Assembly (NCBI GenBank): GCA_933228895.1
Contig: OW121853.1
Span: 6,578,494-6,642,493, forward strand
Source: Platycnemis pennipes
Taxonomy: Eukaryota > Arthropoda > Insecta > Odonata > Platycnemididae
Length of the DNA stretch: 64,000 bases
Reading direction: 5' to 3'
The translations under genes and the position numbers were made by a program. Of the stretch, positions 1 to 15,100 are shown piece by piece; within the stretch, counting starts at the first letter, position 1, and the number at the start of each line of letters is the position of its first letter. The notes under the pieces were generated by a model. It did no database searches. It was given only the letters and a program-made list of their open reading frames with translations, and had not been told where the DNA came from.

Positions 1-1436
1 AAACGGTGCCCAAGAAAACCCTCGCTATGGTGAAGTATCGTCTTACTGGGGTTGGAGCAAATAATTGCCATGAAACCTATTGTCAACAATTTTCTAGGAA
101 TCGTGTTGGTGTGGTGGCGGAAGTATTTCCATCCAGAGAACCTGAGCACTAATCCCGAAAGAAGTGGAAAGTTTTCTCAGTAATTCATATCGCTACTTAA
201 TTTACCAACTAACCATTCGATCAAAAAGCACCGTAACTACTCAAAAAAATGAAAAAAGCTCGAATTGTCAATCATTTTCCCAAATGCGCAACTGAACAAG
301 CTACACTTTTCTAATGCATTTACATGTTCATTCCATTATTTTGATTAGTTTCACCAAAAATTTAAACCATAATTGATGAATCAAAATTGTATCGCCTTTA
401 TTAGGGTTTTGAGGGTCTTGGAGACGTAATTGGTACACATAGTCACAGTTCAAGGAACTGACGTCTCTGCTAACTGCCCAGAAATCCCACTTCAGCTTAG
501 TTGTCATGTTTCTTTCTGCTCAGCAGTAAATGTGGCAACATTGTGGCAACTTCGTGCCTGCTGGTAGGGGGCGTGGCATGGTTTGAATGAAATAATTTTT
601 AATTACTGTTTTTGTATTTTTGAAAGAAAAAATAAAAATAGCTTGTAATCTGTGTAGTTGGTGGATTTTGGTTTAAAATTGTGTGTGTGTGTATGAAGTC
701 AATCTCGGCAGTTGTATTGGTGCATTTTTCCTGATGATGCACTACATAACTTTTCAACCATGCCAGTTACTGGGAATATAGGTACTGAGAGAATGCTCTC
801 ATTTACGATGCAAAAAAATCAAGAGAAATGCCGAACATTACTGAGATATCAATAATAAAAACCTATAAATGCAAAGAAAAATAATTTTTATACAAAAAAT
901 TCATTAAAAAGAGGTCTCCTCTATATTTGGGCCCAGGGGTGGACTTCTATGGAGATTTCATAAGTATGGAAGTTTGTTACGGGAGGTTTTTCTGTGCGCA
1001 TTGTGTATGGGAAGGTCCCGGGACTTGAACTATTGCTTTGTAATAGGCAGGTTTCCAAAAATTTTCGTTATAGGGAGATTTCACAGTTATAGTTTACGTT
1101 GTGAGGCATAGGAAATAGGAACCATCTCCTGGACTTACCATTGTATTTCAGAGCCCCTCAGCTCTCGTGAATGTGTATTAATAATAGCCTATGAAAACTA
1201 TCAAAATATTGGAATAGTCTCCTCCGTTAAACATGGTATTAATAGTTGTTTTATAGGTTCCAGGGCATTATGCTCTCGTGAAGTCCTCTGCTACTGCGAG
1301 TTCGCACGACTATGGGTCAACTTCACTGTGCGCTTCGTAAAGTAAAAACTATTTTTTAATGAATCAAATGAATAAATAAAAATCAATCACAAAGTAACTG
1401 AGTAAACATGAACATATTTTCCACATCTTCTCCTCA
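1..1436. other. RIC1 intron sequence, no gene seen
   Basis: AT-rich sequence with frequent stops in all frames. I see no exon with RIC1 motifs and no clear mobile element. Confidence 0.5.
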
Positions 1437-2085
1437 AGGATTATAATGGCCGGGGAGTTTAGCTTTACAGTGTGTGGGGGGAAAAGGTCTGGTTGTGGAG
1501 AGGGAAGGTCACAGTTGTGGGCATATCTGTCTTGCTGAGCTTGAAAGTGAGGAGGGGGTGGGGGAATGATGTCGTGGAACATCCGTGACGTTCCTTCCTC
1601 TTCTTCTGGGCAGCCCTGTTGGGCACGTGCAGGTGGTTGATTGGAACTGCTTTGCGTGCTGAGTGGAATGTGATGTGTCGACGTTTGATTACTGGTGGGC
1701 CTTTGAGGGATGTGGTGGAGGGAGGGAATGGTATGGTCTACAGGTGTCGGAGTGCGGAAGGAGGGGTCAAAGACCCACCCGTAAACAAAGGATGCCACAT
1801 CGCTAACATTCCCCGTTTCACTCAGCACCTGAAGCGATTCCATTCAGCCACCGGCACGTGCACCCCAGGGTTGCCCCGAAGAAGAGGAAGGAACATAACA
1901 TAGGATGTTCCACGACACAATTCCCCCACCCCCTCCTCGCTCACTTTTCCCCTTTCCCCCCTTCAAGCTCAGCAAGACAGATAAAGATAAGCCCGCAACT
2001 GGAACCTTTCCTCTCCACAACCGGGCCCTTTTCATCCTATGCACCGTAAATTCAAACTCCCCGCCCGTCATAATCCTTACCCCCA
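1437..2085. repeat. Inverted-repeat element about 650 bp (MITE-like)
   Basis: Arms 1437-1650 and about 1850-2085 are diverged reverse complements: ggattataatggccggggag at the left end matches the ctccccgcccgtcataatcc end on the right, and the G/C-rich centre blocks (ggaacat, cttcttct, gcacgtgc) pair. Open frames through it are shadows of this composition. Confidence 0.65.
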
Positions 2086-2295
2086 CGAACACAACCCGCC
2101 CAAATTTCCTAACGGCATCACCCACCCTCACTCACGGATATCTAGTTCAATTGGAGGTGTTAGAGTTGTCCGTCTTTCTATTTAAATGTGTATTGAGAGC
2201 CATTCATTCTGCATTATATCACAATTGCTCAAAAAAGTTAAAAAAGTTACTCTTCTCCTTAGACATCCAGACATAGTTTTGAATGTTTTTTTTTA

Positions 2296-2460
2296 ATGAA
2301 TCAAACTTCTTTGTATGATGCTCTAAAGAAGTATTTATACTTGGGAAGCAAAGAGGAAGATCAGAAGGCATTGTTGAAAGTATTGGTGGCTGACTTACCT
2401 TTGAGCTTCAGTAAAATGGAGGACATTTGGTCAGGGGCAGACTGGGTACCCAAGGGCCCT
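2296..2460 (+). pseudogene. Possible hAT transposase N-terminal remnant
   Basis: A short frame reads NQTSLYDALKKYL, then KEEDQKALLKVLVADLPLSF and EDIW. This resembles the segment after the BED zinc finger of hAT transposases (typically LxxFIVxDLxPxSxVED). The match is weak and the frame is lost soon after. Confidence 0.25.
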
Positions 2461-2885
2461 GGCGGCGATGTGGTTCAAGGGCCCCAACAGACACACAAAA
2501 AAAAAAGAATGAGAGATTACATTGAGGTTAGCATGTTTAGTGATTAATGAGAAAACAGTTCAATTATCAATTTAAAACAAGTCTTTTCAGTTCTTCTGAT
2601 GTTTGAACAAACATATCCACTTTTGCCTTTCACACACATTCCGGATGCTAGGAAAACGGAAGGTGCTGAACGGGTCCAGGGCTATCCGAGGCAATCCAGG
2701 GCCCCAGTGGGGATGGATTCCCGCCTGCCCTCCCTGGTCATTCTAGCCCTGCATTTGGTATCAGAGGATAATGGGTGGTGAACAACTGTCCATTTACCAG
2801 TGGTGTAGCCATTTCTCTTCCCCAGGATTTCCTCTTCATAGTATTATGTGACAATTAATGAAACTCTTTGTGTTGTGCGTGCAAG

Positions 2886-3128
2886 GTGCTGGAGGAGGAG
2901 GCAACGAGCAAGGATCCCCTTCCAGATGCGTTGCTGCCAGGTGTGGTGGAGTTCATCGGTGAATTCCCAAGGGAGAGGCCCAGGTGCATCGTGCAGTGTG
3001 CCAGGAAGACTGAGGTGGCGCTGTGGCCTTGTCTTTTTGCTGCTGTTGGGCGACCACGTATACTCTTTGAACGATGTCTTGCAGCTGGCCAACTGCGCAC
3101 AGCTGCTTCCTACCTCATAATCCTACAA
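2886..3128 (+). CDS. Ric1: RIC1 exon a (81 codons, RIC1 domain)
   Basis: The acceptor is a T-rich tract ending gtgcaag at 2885 and the donor is gtaggt at 3129. The exon starts and ends in phase 0. It encodes [37 protein letters not shown] and AASYLIILQ, the best-conserved part of RIC1. No upstream RIC1 exon is recognisable in 1-2885. Confidence 0.93.
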
Positions 3129-6100
3129 GTAGGTGCATCCTTCTTAGCCAACGGGCAGTTCACTGCTCTTCTACGGCTTCTTGGCCCCATACCATTTGCT
3201 TGTTTCCCTTGTCCATTATTTTTAGACTTGTACCGATGCCACTTTTTCCGATACAAAACCGATACCTCAATACCAGTGGATGATACCGATAGTATTATTT
3301 GCCGATACCTTACTTATTTTTCTAAAAAAATTTGATGAGTGCTTTCCTTCTCGTGAAGTCAACTCAGTAATCAAAAGTGTTTTAAAAGAGCACCTAATTA
3401 TTGAGAGAAATGACATCATGACAACTCTTTTATTTTGCCACTCTTACAATTATCTTTGGAATGAGATTTAATACAGTAAGCCCTCTTGCATTTGTAAATA
3501 CTGAAAATTCTTTTAACAAATAAGAGCTGCTGAAATTGCTCAGTAGCTCATATTTGAATGTATTGCTCATTAACATGTTATTGACATGGCTGCTGAACAT
3601 GCTCAGCGGTTAAGAGGTTTCTTCTATCAGGACCATAGCACTAGTTTCTGAAAACATTTGCTCAAGAAACTCTAAACCTGCAGGTACACCCAAATACAGT
3701 GGTCTCTCATTAGCATTTTCTGTAGTTTCTGTAGGGACCTGAAATCCCGAACATGGTAACGAAGAAAACTTGCTGAACAGGTTAGGCCAATCGGTTGCAT
3801 AACTTTCAGGGGACCAATATGCACGTCATCAAGGTACAGGCACTTCCAAAAAAAAGTTAACACTTCAGAGCCGAAAATTTTCCAAGTCCCGAGTTGACGG
3901 TGATTTGACAACGCTGCGTCACGGCTTCCCTCTGGCGGAGCCTCGAGAAGCTCTGACCGAAAACAAACCCCCTTCCCTGTTTAGCAGAAGGGATTACTGC
4001 ACGGTCGGTCTTATTATGCCCTAAAGAAGGGGGCTATGGTGGGCACTCCATGGTCGTTTTTTCCGACTCGCGCTGAACGACATTTGAAGTCCTGAACATA
4101 TTTCTACCGTCGCATAGTGGTCGGAAATCGGAAAAATCTGGACAAAATTCAAAAATAGCTTTCTTTGAAATATGACTTAATACTTCACACAAAAAAAGAC
4201 TGCTAATTAAGGAATAATACATCATTTGACATGCTTTTCATCTATTAGCCAGATACAGGAGCTCAAACATGACCAAATTTCCCAATAAACACCGGAACTA
4301 ATTTTTCTCCGAATGTCTTCCAAGTTAAGTTGATCGTGACGTTATGTGAGGAATTTGATTGAATAAATAATAGCATGATCTATTAACACAAGTATTTGCC
4401 TTTAAATTACCAAAGCTTCAAATATTTTTTAAGCATTTTAGTGCAATTCCGTTAAAAAATGTCAGACGCTGTTCTCAGATAAAATGTTTACATAATATAG
4501 AGAATATCTAGCGTTTTATGGAGAGACCTGTCAAGTGACTTATATCAGAGCACTCGTTGAAGACTCATAAACACGAAATTGAAGAGAAAATAAAAATAAA
4601 TCTATGACACCGAAAAATACATATGATTTTCCGATAGCGCGTCCGGGGCATGGCTCCGCGCGGCTTGGGCTGGAAGTGCCGTGACTCGCTTACTTTACTC
4701 AAGTGACATGGACCCAAGGCTTCCATTTCGTCGTTTTTCAGCTGCACTCATTGTCACTAACCTTCACTGATCTATGCTGATGAAATCGTGAGAATATTGA
4801 ATCGTGCGACGGGATAAGATTACGCGGAATCACTTTATTTTTCTTCGCGTGCGCTTCGGGAACATACTTCTTATTCACGCCCTTGAAAAGAGTGTAGTCT
4901 TTCTAGGGCCCATGTAACATTCTAGAAATACACTGGTTTCTCTTTTGAATTCCTTTTGCCCCCTTCTTTTTATTCACGCGGTAAGAGATGCACCGACGAT
5001 TTCAGAGCCTTGGTCTTCGTTTTCCCAGCCACCTTTTCCCCTTTCCTCAGAGGAGATCTGAATGCCAAATGGGGGGAGCGGCATGTTCCCTCTGACTCAG
5101 TTCAGTCCCTGTACTGAGACAATGGGGATGGGGAGGACCGGTCTCCGTGAGGAATAATTTTCCACTGCCCAAAAACCTTACTCCATACGTTTTATTGCAC
5201 CCACGACCCCTTCCATGCGGTATGCCTTGGGTCTACCTCCTCCGAGTTTATGCCCTTGCAGCCCAGTGCCTATTCATAAGGGGTGATCCGGAAGCAGGTA
5301 AAACATCGCAGACGTCTGCCCATCCACTCCTCCACCTGAGCGCTTTTAGGTTTGTTTCTACTCACATTACCGGGCGAATATTTCAAAAACATTTACATGC
5401 CCAAAAGTGAACACGTTTATCAACATGGTTTCATGATTTAGGTTTGATAGTCTCTTATTAATTTCATATGTGATGCCAAGGAAGTAACAATTCATTCACA
5501 AAAATGAATTAATTCCGTCCATTAAAGAAATATATCCAAAGCTTTTGGCGGTATTGTTTAGCATGTAATATGGTCGAATAATGGATCACCTTTCCATCAG
5601 AAGGAAATATAGGAACAGCTTATCAATATGCAATTACTATTCTCAGTTGCGATATAGGTCCTTAAGGAAATTTACTAATTGCCGTCCACCCACTTCGCAA
5701 TCCGAGCAATTGGCCCCTCGAGAGGAGATCACCGTATGGCGGCCGGGTGCCCGCGCGTAACGTGTGCAAACCCTTTCTGAGAGGGAATTCCCAGCTAGCC
5801 ATGCTTCCTCGCCGCCCCTCCCTTTCGGTAGGAGGAGAATAGTGGGTGGCGATCCTTCAGCAGGGTTAGGAGGACACGCAGCTCAACGCCGCGGTCGGGA
5901 ATAAGGGTAAGGCGAGAGTCGGGGGTATTTTGCGACCACCTGCAGGTGTCCTATAAACAATGGGTATTCGGGAATATTCGTATGTTGTCACAGTCCTCAT
6001 CCTTTTGAAGAACGGAAAAAGGCATTGAATAACCAATTAGAGCGTAACATTAGTTACAGTTTGACCAACGGAAATGTCTTCACATGCTTACGGAGCTCTT

Positions 6101-9100
6101 GCAATCAGTTAAATCTCATACGAATAATTATTTAGTTGTGGTCTCATGCGCGCGCAATTAGCTGTATTAGGACCTGAAACCTTTAGTGATCATAAAATAG
6201 TTAATGTGAAATTTATTGTAGGCGTTGAAAGACATTATCAACCAAGGAAGAGGATATACTTATTTGGCAAGGCCCATTACGACGGTATGAAAAAGGAATT
6301 AAGGGAATCGTTTAATATATTTAGCGAACAAAGCAAAGGATTCGATACAGAGGATTCGGGGAGAGAATTTCTTGAGGACACCCTTAAAGCAGTTAATGAA
6401 TACATACCAAGGAAATTCATTAGTGATAATACAGAGCCAAGGTGGTATAATGCGGAGGTTAGGAAATCACTAAAGCGACAAAGGGTATGCCACGCTAGGA
6501 TGAAAAATGCAGGACGGGGTCTATCGGTAGAGGAAACAAATGAGTTAGTTCAAAACTATAAAAAAAATCGAAAGCATTAGCAAGGAAATCATGTCGACAA
6601 GCGTTATAACATTTCAAGAGCAAGATGTTGGGAGAATATTTAGATAGCAATCCTAAAGAGTTTTGGTCATATGTGAGAGAGATTCGGGCAAATAGGTCCA
6701 CAGTGCACACACTTAAAAACGATAAAGGAATTAGAGTCACCAGCAGTGTAGAAAAAGCCAATTCTTTAAACACCTTCTTCCAAAGGGTTAGATTAGACAT
6801 TAGACCAGATTTTAGGGAAACGGCTGCGTGGTCAGTAACAGATTTGTATTGGCATAATACAAATAATAATCTCATGGGCATTATTATTATTATTATTATT
6901 CAAATTAGGACTCCTAAACTATAAATGCTAAATGGTTTTTTCTACGACGATGGTGGCGAGCATAGATATATGTTCGGGACTTCAGACGTCGTGCAGCTCG
7001 CGTCGAAGAAAATGACAATCTCGGGACACAGGACCGACCCACATTAGTCGGAAATCGAAAAAAGCTGGACAAAAACCTAAAATAACTTTTTTTTAGATAT
7101 ACACTTGAAACTTCACACATATTCTTAGAAAAGTTTGCTACTTAAGGAATAATGCATCATTTGTCATGGTTCTCATCCGTTAGTGAGACACAATGGGGAT
7201 CAAACATCACGAAGTTTAAAAAAATCCTGTAATAATATTTATCCTAATATCTTACAAGTTGATGATGACGATGTGGGAGGAATTTGATCAAATAAAAATA
7301 GCATGATCTATTATTAGCACAATGCTTTGCTTTTAATTGCCTGAGCTACAAATATATTTGAATCGTTTATTTGCTATTCCATTACTTAATGGCGGACACT
7401 GTTCTCAGACAAAACTTTTACATCAAGCAGAGTATATCTAACGTTTTAGGGAGACACTTGTCAAGTAACTTATATCTGAGCAGTCTTTGAAAACTCATTT
7501 TCACGAAAGTGAAGAGAAATTAAAAGTAAGTTTGCGACACCCTAAAATACATATGATTTTCCACCGCGCGTTTGGGGTTTGGCTCCACGCGTCGGGGGAA
7601 TTGACGTGACTCGCTTACATTGCTGAAGTGACATGGTCCCTAAGGCTTTTAATTCGTTGTTTTTGAGCTGTAACCATTGTCAGTAACCTCCATCTTTCTT
7701 ATTTGCTGAAATCGCGAGAATCTTGAGCCGTGCGACGGGATAGATTACGCGGAATAGAGTTATTTTTCTTTGCGTCCGCTCCGGGAACATACTTCTTATT
7801 CAAGCCCTTGAAAAGAGTGAAGTCTTTCTAGGGCCCATGTGAACTAGATATATTCTAGCTTTTATAAGTAATGGAATAGCAATGAAACGATTAAAAAAGT
7901 ATTTGTAGCTCAGCAATTTAAAGGCAAAGCATTGTGTTAATAGGCAAATGATGCAGGTGTTTATTTGGAAATTTGGTTATGTTTGAGCCCCTGTATCTGA
8001 CTAACAGATACGAATCATGTCAAATGATGCATTACTCCTTAATTAGCAATCTTTCCTGAGTATTTATGCGACGTTTCAAGTCTATATCTCAAAGAAAGCC
8101 ATTTTCAAAATTTGTCCAGTTTTTTTCGCGACGTAGCTTTTTTGGCGAGCGTAGAGATGTGTTCAGGACTTCGTCGGGAGTGAGTCGGAATGAACGACCA
8201 TGGAGTGCCCACAATAGCCCCCTGCTTTAGGGCATAATAAGACCAACCGTGCAGTAATCCCTTCTGCTAAACAGGGAAAGGCGAGGACGGGGGAGGAGGG
8301 AAGGGGGTTTGTTTTCAGTTAGAACTTCGCGAGGCTCCGCCAGAGGGAGGCCGTGACGCAGCGTTGTCAAATCACCGTCAACTCGGGACTTGGAAAATTT
8401 TCGGCTCTGAAGTGTTAACTTTTTTTTGGAAGTGCCTGTACATAGTTCATTGCTGGTGTTAATTTCTGGTAACAAAGTTTCATTTTCAATTATTATGCCT
8501 CCCAAATGATACGTAAGATACCTTGCGTTGCATTGATGTGCACTCACTAATTAGTGGCCTAATAGCACGTTTTGTGTATACTGTTTGCGTAAAGAAGTAT
8601 ACTGTTAAACCTCCCATTAGCGAACTCCCTTACAACGAGCACCTCCGATTAATGAGCAAATGGATTTGGTCCCGCCAAGCTGCCATTAAAAAGCATGCAT
8701 ATTGACTCCCTTACAACAAACTCCCATTCAACGAGAACCTCCCGACAACAAGGTGGAGAGCCAGTCCCGTGAGCACCTGTTGACCGCTTTAGGATGAATT
8801 TTTTCTCATCAAACACAGTTTTGTTTTTTTTTTCAGAAGTATGTGAGCTGGTATTTACTCTTGAAACATGTGTTCCTTCTTTTCCTAAACATCCGTTATA
8901 AGTCAGGTGCGTGCCTTTCATGGAATTTTATGGAGTAACATAGTGGCTAGAGTCCTTTAAAGTAATGGATAGATCTAAGAAATTAATCTTATTGAAACCT
9001 ACTACCATTGTGAATGAGATAGAGGGATGTAAAGAATTGAGTAGTGACAAAAACAGGTTTAACTGTCATCGACTACCCGTCCATAAACAGATGATGTCAT

Positions 9101-12100
9101 CCACATATCGGTGATAATACACAATACTCTGAAGAAGGGGATGCTTCAGATTAAAAAGTTTTTCTTCCGAATGACCCATGAAAACCTCTGCTAAGATTGG
9201 ATAAAGTGGTGATCCCATCGCTAGACCATGGTCTTGTTGATAGAAAACACTGTTAAAAGTAAAATAATTTTCTTTTAAACATAGATTTAATAGTAAGCTG
9301 AATTCTTTTACATTAGGATCCACACAGACAGCTTTCTGTGAACACTCGATGGACAAGGCGTGAGCCTCCTTGGCAGGAATTGACGTAAAAAGGTTTTTAC
9401 GTCGAAGGAGACTAGCTTGGCATTGGGAGGCAAGGAAATGGGAGTAAGTTTCTTAGATAGCTCAACTGAATTCTTGATGCTATAATGGGATGTAAAATCT
9501 GCAAAGGAGCGAAAGAGGCTATTTAATTTAACAGCTAGACGATGGCAAAGAGACGTAAAATGGGCGACCACCAGATTATACCAGGCGAATAGGTATACCA
9601 GATTTGTGAGTCTTGGGCAGACCGTATAACCTTGGGAGGAGGGGGTTACGATGAATAAGAGAAAATTTCTCCCGATCCGTAAACAAATGAGTGCAAGTGG
9701 AAAGGCATGATTTAAGAGACAATTGAAACCTGTCGGTCGGGTCACATTTTAAAACAGAAAAATATTTGTCATCAGATAAAAACTTAACACTTCTTAGAAA
9801 ACTTTGAAATTGTATCTTATCTAAATGTGCATGGTAACCTGCTTAATGACCTAATTCCGTCAACCTCCTCCCCCATGTTCTTCGTGCCGGTTCCCCCACC
9901 TCCATAGTCTAATGCGGTTTGCTCTTGTTGGTTCCTTCTGGATTGTTCTCCCTTCCCTTCCCCCCACCTCCTTCTCACGGTTTTTTGTAAAATCTTCCCC
10001 CCCACACCCCCCTCCAGAGTCTTCGGGTATATATTCACGTCCCTCTCCTTCTCTGTGTTTCACTCCTGACGATTACCTGTAAAGGATGAAACCGGTTGAG
10101 TCATTCCAAATAAATTGTTGAATTAACTAAGAGTTTTTACTGTGTCTAAATTCCACTGAGTAAACTTGCCGACCATCGATTTTAATCTATACAGATATGT
10201 ATGTAAATGTTTACAGGAAATTCGGAGTGCGAGATACAAATAACAATAAAGCTGGTCACAGGCATGACAAAAGTATAAAAGCACATAAATAAAAGACACC
10301 ACAAAGATAGTTTTCTGATATTTCGGTGGCCACTACCACCTTTCTCAAAGGAGAGGAGAGAACTGACGGGGGGGACGGCAGGTCGAGGAAACAAGTGAAG
10401 GTGCTGAAGTGGAGATCTTAACACCAGCCTAACTGAACATCCGTGTATCTCCGGATCCGTGTAACTTGGATCCGTGTAAGTCGCCAAGTTACTGTACTTG
10501 CATTTTAGTCGTGTATTTTGTTTTGTTTTAGATGCATAAGTACCAGACCTTACTACTACTGGCTAAGGGAAATCAAAAACTGTGTCAGAATTTGAAGTAT
10601 CGTATCAGTCTCAATACTTTCATTACTACCAAGAGTCTTCCTAAATATATGTGTGGATTTAGATGAATGAATAGAATATGATACTTGAGAGTTTCATATG
10701 GCATTTACTGTTATATATATTTTTGGGTTATTTGTTTTTGTTAAATGTGGCTATTCTTTCATGTCTTGTGTAGAACTTGGAGAGTTCGTCTGTGAGCCGG
10801 CAGCACGCCACTCAGCTGTTGGATGCCGCCCTTGAGCAGGGGAGGTGGGAACTCTCGAGAGATTTGGTGCGATTCCTCCGTGCCATTGGTAAGTTGACCA
10901 CCGTGCCACCCCCCCCCCCTGCTCTGCTTTATTACCTCTTCATTTTGCACCTCCTTCCTCTCTTCACTCCTCAGTGGTGCCATGTGCAGTGGACCTTTCT
11001 CCCTTCTGCAAGTAGCAGTAAATAAACTGGTAGATGTGGTTAGTTCTCAGTTGTTGGTTGTGGTATATGTATATGTTGGAATTTTAATTCATTAAGTACC
11101 CATGATTACTATCAATTTGGTGTTCTATTTGCCAATAATTACATTCCCTTGGTCATGCCTGCATGAACTGGTGTGTAATTAAATATTTTTTACGTGTAAA
11201 AACTTTGAATGGTAATCTTTTGTTGAGTTTCTCCAGCATTCAAGTTTCTCGCACACTAGGTTTTGCCTGTTGTCTGGTGGTGCAATTTCAATTTCATGTA
11301 GGATTTTTGAGGTTCATTTCCATCGTATATGATCTTCATTTAACTTGAAGAATGGGGTCGAGATGTTGGGGTTAGGGATAGAATGTCTTCCATGGGAACT
11401 ATTTTTTGTAAGGCCGCACTTAAAAATCTCAGTGTGATGATGATGATCATCTGAAAGGGATGCACTGGAGCATTCAACGTTTGCATCCCAAATTAGTGGA
11501 ATTAGAAGTTCTTGTGTGTTATAAGTGTCTGTATCATGAGAAGTAATTTGTGTATCCGGATGTGTGAGAACGAGTGTTGCCTTATGTTCACTAAATTGCC
11601 ATCTATCAGTCTTCCTCATTATACTCTAGCCGATGCCTATTGTTGTTTAGCCAATAAAAACCGTGGTGTCCCAATTTTTGTACCGGGATATTTGTGTTCT
11701 CTCCATGTTGATTTCAAGTATAATAACTTGAATGAGTAAATAGTGTTTGAATCCAGTCTAATCCATCTCAAGGCTTTTGATCTTTATGTCATTAGTATTT
11801 ATCAATTCCCCTCATGCTACTTTTATTTGGTTCTTGGTGATACTTCCTGGAAATGGGTCCATGCATGAGCTGCAATCAATTATAACAAGTGACCTCAACT
11901 GTAATCGCACGCTTGGTGGACCTGAGAAAAGTGACTTTATGAATCTGCTGTCAACTTTTAAATGTAATGTTTTTATTATTCACAAGCCTTCTAGAGCTAC
12001 TTGTGATTCAGCCAGTCTTATTGACAGTATAATAACCTATGCTGATATCATGTATGCAAATTCTACTCTGCTTGAATGTGGCATTTCAGATCACTACCCA

Positions 12101-15100
12101 GTTGTACAAAACTCATTAGGGATAAACCTCCTATTAGCAGAGACATTTTTAGCAAGGCTTATATTTCATCTTTAATGGGAGAACTTGGTGTTATAACTGG
12201 CAGAAAGTTAATAAAGCTAACAACTGTGATTTCATTCCAACTTTTAATCTCTTTTATAGTAAGCTATTGAACATTTTTAACTGCAGTTTCCCCTTTACAT
12301 AAAATTTGACTTCAAACGCCAGAAAAAGCATAAAGAAATGAATTACAGATGATATTCAAAGGATGTAACATTTGCTTGAAAAAATTGCTATCAAGTGCAA
12401 ATAAAGCAATCATCGGGAGCTCATAGCCGTGTTTAAAGCATAGAAAAACATTATTATAAAACACTGAATGATGGCAGATTGACTTTCAACAGTGGCGAGT
12501 AGCTTCACCAACTAATAAATCAAAAGGAATTTGGAATGCTATTATAAATTATAATAGAAATACTGGCAACAAACATCACCTGCCTAAATATGTCAGTGGT
12601 GATTCTGTGCTCAACTTATCACTACTTAATGATGTAATTGCTGAATGCAGTAAAATCTTGCATGTGCATTATTGGAGTTTACATTGCCCTGTAATTTGCG
12701 ATATATTTATAGCTTCACATCAAATTTCCTATTTCTCCACCGTGTGTAGAACCCTGTATTTAATGGTGCCTTTTTCTGTTTTCCCGTTATTTGCATTGTA
12801 ATATGATCGATTTTTTATTTTCTTTTCAAGGCATCTAGCCATGCATACCCATCTATGTACTGTATTCCTCCGAATGTAGTCCCCCCCATTTTTGGCCAAA
12901 ATCTTTGTGGAAAATGTCTTGGGGGGACTATATTCAAGCTCAAAGCACCTACTGTCCGTTGTAAAATTCCGTCCCCCGAGTTGGAGGCCTATATCCCAAA
13001 AATGTCTAATGCACATTTAAAATGAAGTATATCAAACTAAAGCTTGTTTAGTTCTACATTTAATAATATTGTCAAAAATATATTTTGATAAAATCAGCGA
13101 TAAGTGGGAAGTCTTTTGTCCCCCACATTTCTCGGTTTGTCGCCAAAAGTAAAAAATTGCACTTCGAATTATCCTCAACTACATCTCCAAAATTTTTGCA
13201 TGAGGAGGCATAGTGACGGTATTTTTCTAAACAGTTCTTAAACTGACACTTACTTGCGTTCTTAAAAATAATTCTTTATTCCACTATTGTCGAGTCCTCG
13301 TGACTCATTCACAGCGACAGGCGAGCTGCTTGCAGAGGACAATTCCTCATGCTCCCTACCTTTCTCTTTCAGGCATGCTCTGGGCAGTTGAGCGTGCTTT
13401 TACAGCAAAAAAATAAATATAAATTGATATAATATAGCCAACGAATTCTACTGAGATTTCTTAAGTGGATTCATATTAATGAACTCGAGAGCAAGATAAA
13501 GGTCCAAATGGTGATTTTTGGAACGTATAGCGTGCACAACAGAAAATAATGCAGTCTGCCAACTTCATCAATAACACAAATACTGATGAACTTAATAATA
13601 TAAAAAGTCATATGACTATTAACAAAGCCCTTAGCTACAACATGTGAAAAGGAAAGTAAGATATCTCGATCCATGTTCTTTTTACAATGCCCTGAATTCG
13701 ATGCATCCATCCAGTACCCAAAAAATGTGCTGAAAATCCATTCTTAAACACATACTTAAGTGAATAAAAATTGTAAAAATATTTTAATACCATCAGCAAA
13801 AGTAGAAATAAACAAGTTTTAATTTGATCAGGGTGGTGATCGTCAGGGAAAACCTGGAATTTTCAGGGAAAATTGGAAATCTGGAAAAGTCAGGGAATTC
13901 TCGTAACAGTCAGGGAGAAACTGGGATAGGAAATTCTCACTATTTTTCTACCATTACATTTATCTGGCAGTCTTTCCCACCCTTTATTTCACCTACTAAA
14001 ACGAATGTCCGTCGCCAAAGTGTATAGAATAAGCCCTGTCAATTCGTTGAACATTTAGTTGTAAATCTTAGTTATTTAGCTGTGAATCAGTCGTAAGATG
14101 TATATCTTTTGTATATCCTTAATGCGATATTTGCCTAGTAGCGTTATAATTAGAGATGGGACATTCGAATCCTCGAATCCCTCGAATCTTGAAAAAGATT
14201 CGAGATTCGAATTCTCGAATCTTTGTGCTATTTTCATCATTCGAATCTTTCGAATCCTAAAATATAAATAAACACTGAATTCTTTATGTAATAACTTAGA
14301 ACAGATTAGTTTCGACCGATAAAAACGTTCATTACAAATAAGGTTAAACCTCGCTTTTACGTCCCCGCAATTTACGTTTTCCCGCCATTAACGACTTTTC
14401 CTTCAAGTGCTAATAATTTTCATATGTCCGCAAGTAACATCTTCCCTTTATTTACGCTAGCAAATTTTTGAATGGTTCGCCATTTGCGTTTTACGAGACG
14501 ATTTTGCCGTGATTGTCGTCCTGGTTGCATAACTGGTGGATGGACTCAACGCTCAGTGAAAGACAAAGTAAAAACTCATGCAGTAAGTTACCACTATGAA
14601 AGATAAGTAAAATTTTCTCAGATGCACGACCAGTTATTGTGACCTCAGTCATCTGTGGAATTGTAATGCTGTGAGAAATTACGGTACATGTACGTAATTT
14701 TTGTCGCGATTGTTGTCCAGGTTGCATAACTCGCGGATCGGCTGATGCTATCGCATAGGTGATGAATTTTTTTTTTTTTTAAGAAGTGTATGCTTTTCAG
14801 CATTTGCGGCCTTCTCTTTCTTTTTTGGTTAGGTATTAATACAGATTTAAAAAAAATCCTCCAGCCAGACTTCATCCTCAAACATCCTGCGAACAAACCA
14901 GTAAAATCATCACGTTCTTCTGAGCCTCAATTCTTAAGTAGCTTTGATAGGATAACATTATAGTCTCTAACACCTTCTTTTTTCGTAATGTTTACCCTAA
15001 CTTACTAGCATGGCTGGACTCCTGGTCCCAGTTCATCCTTATCTATATCCTTCTCTTCTATTCCCAAGTTCCCTTGCCTATTGTTAGTGCCATGCAGTTC

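Noticed and set aside
1364..2276. Several frames of 90-160 codons on both strands
   Set aside because: They lie in and around an inverted-repeat element with biased C/T and G/A strands, which lowers stop frequency.
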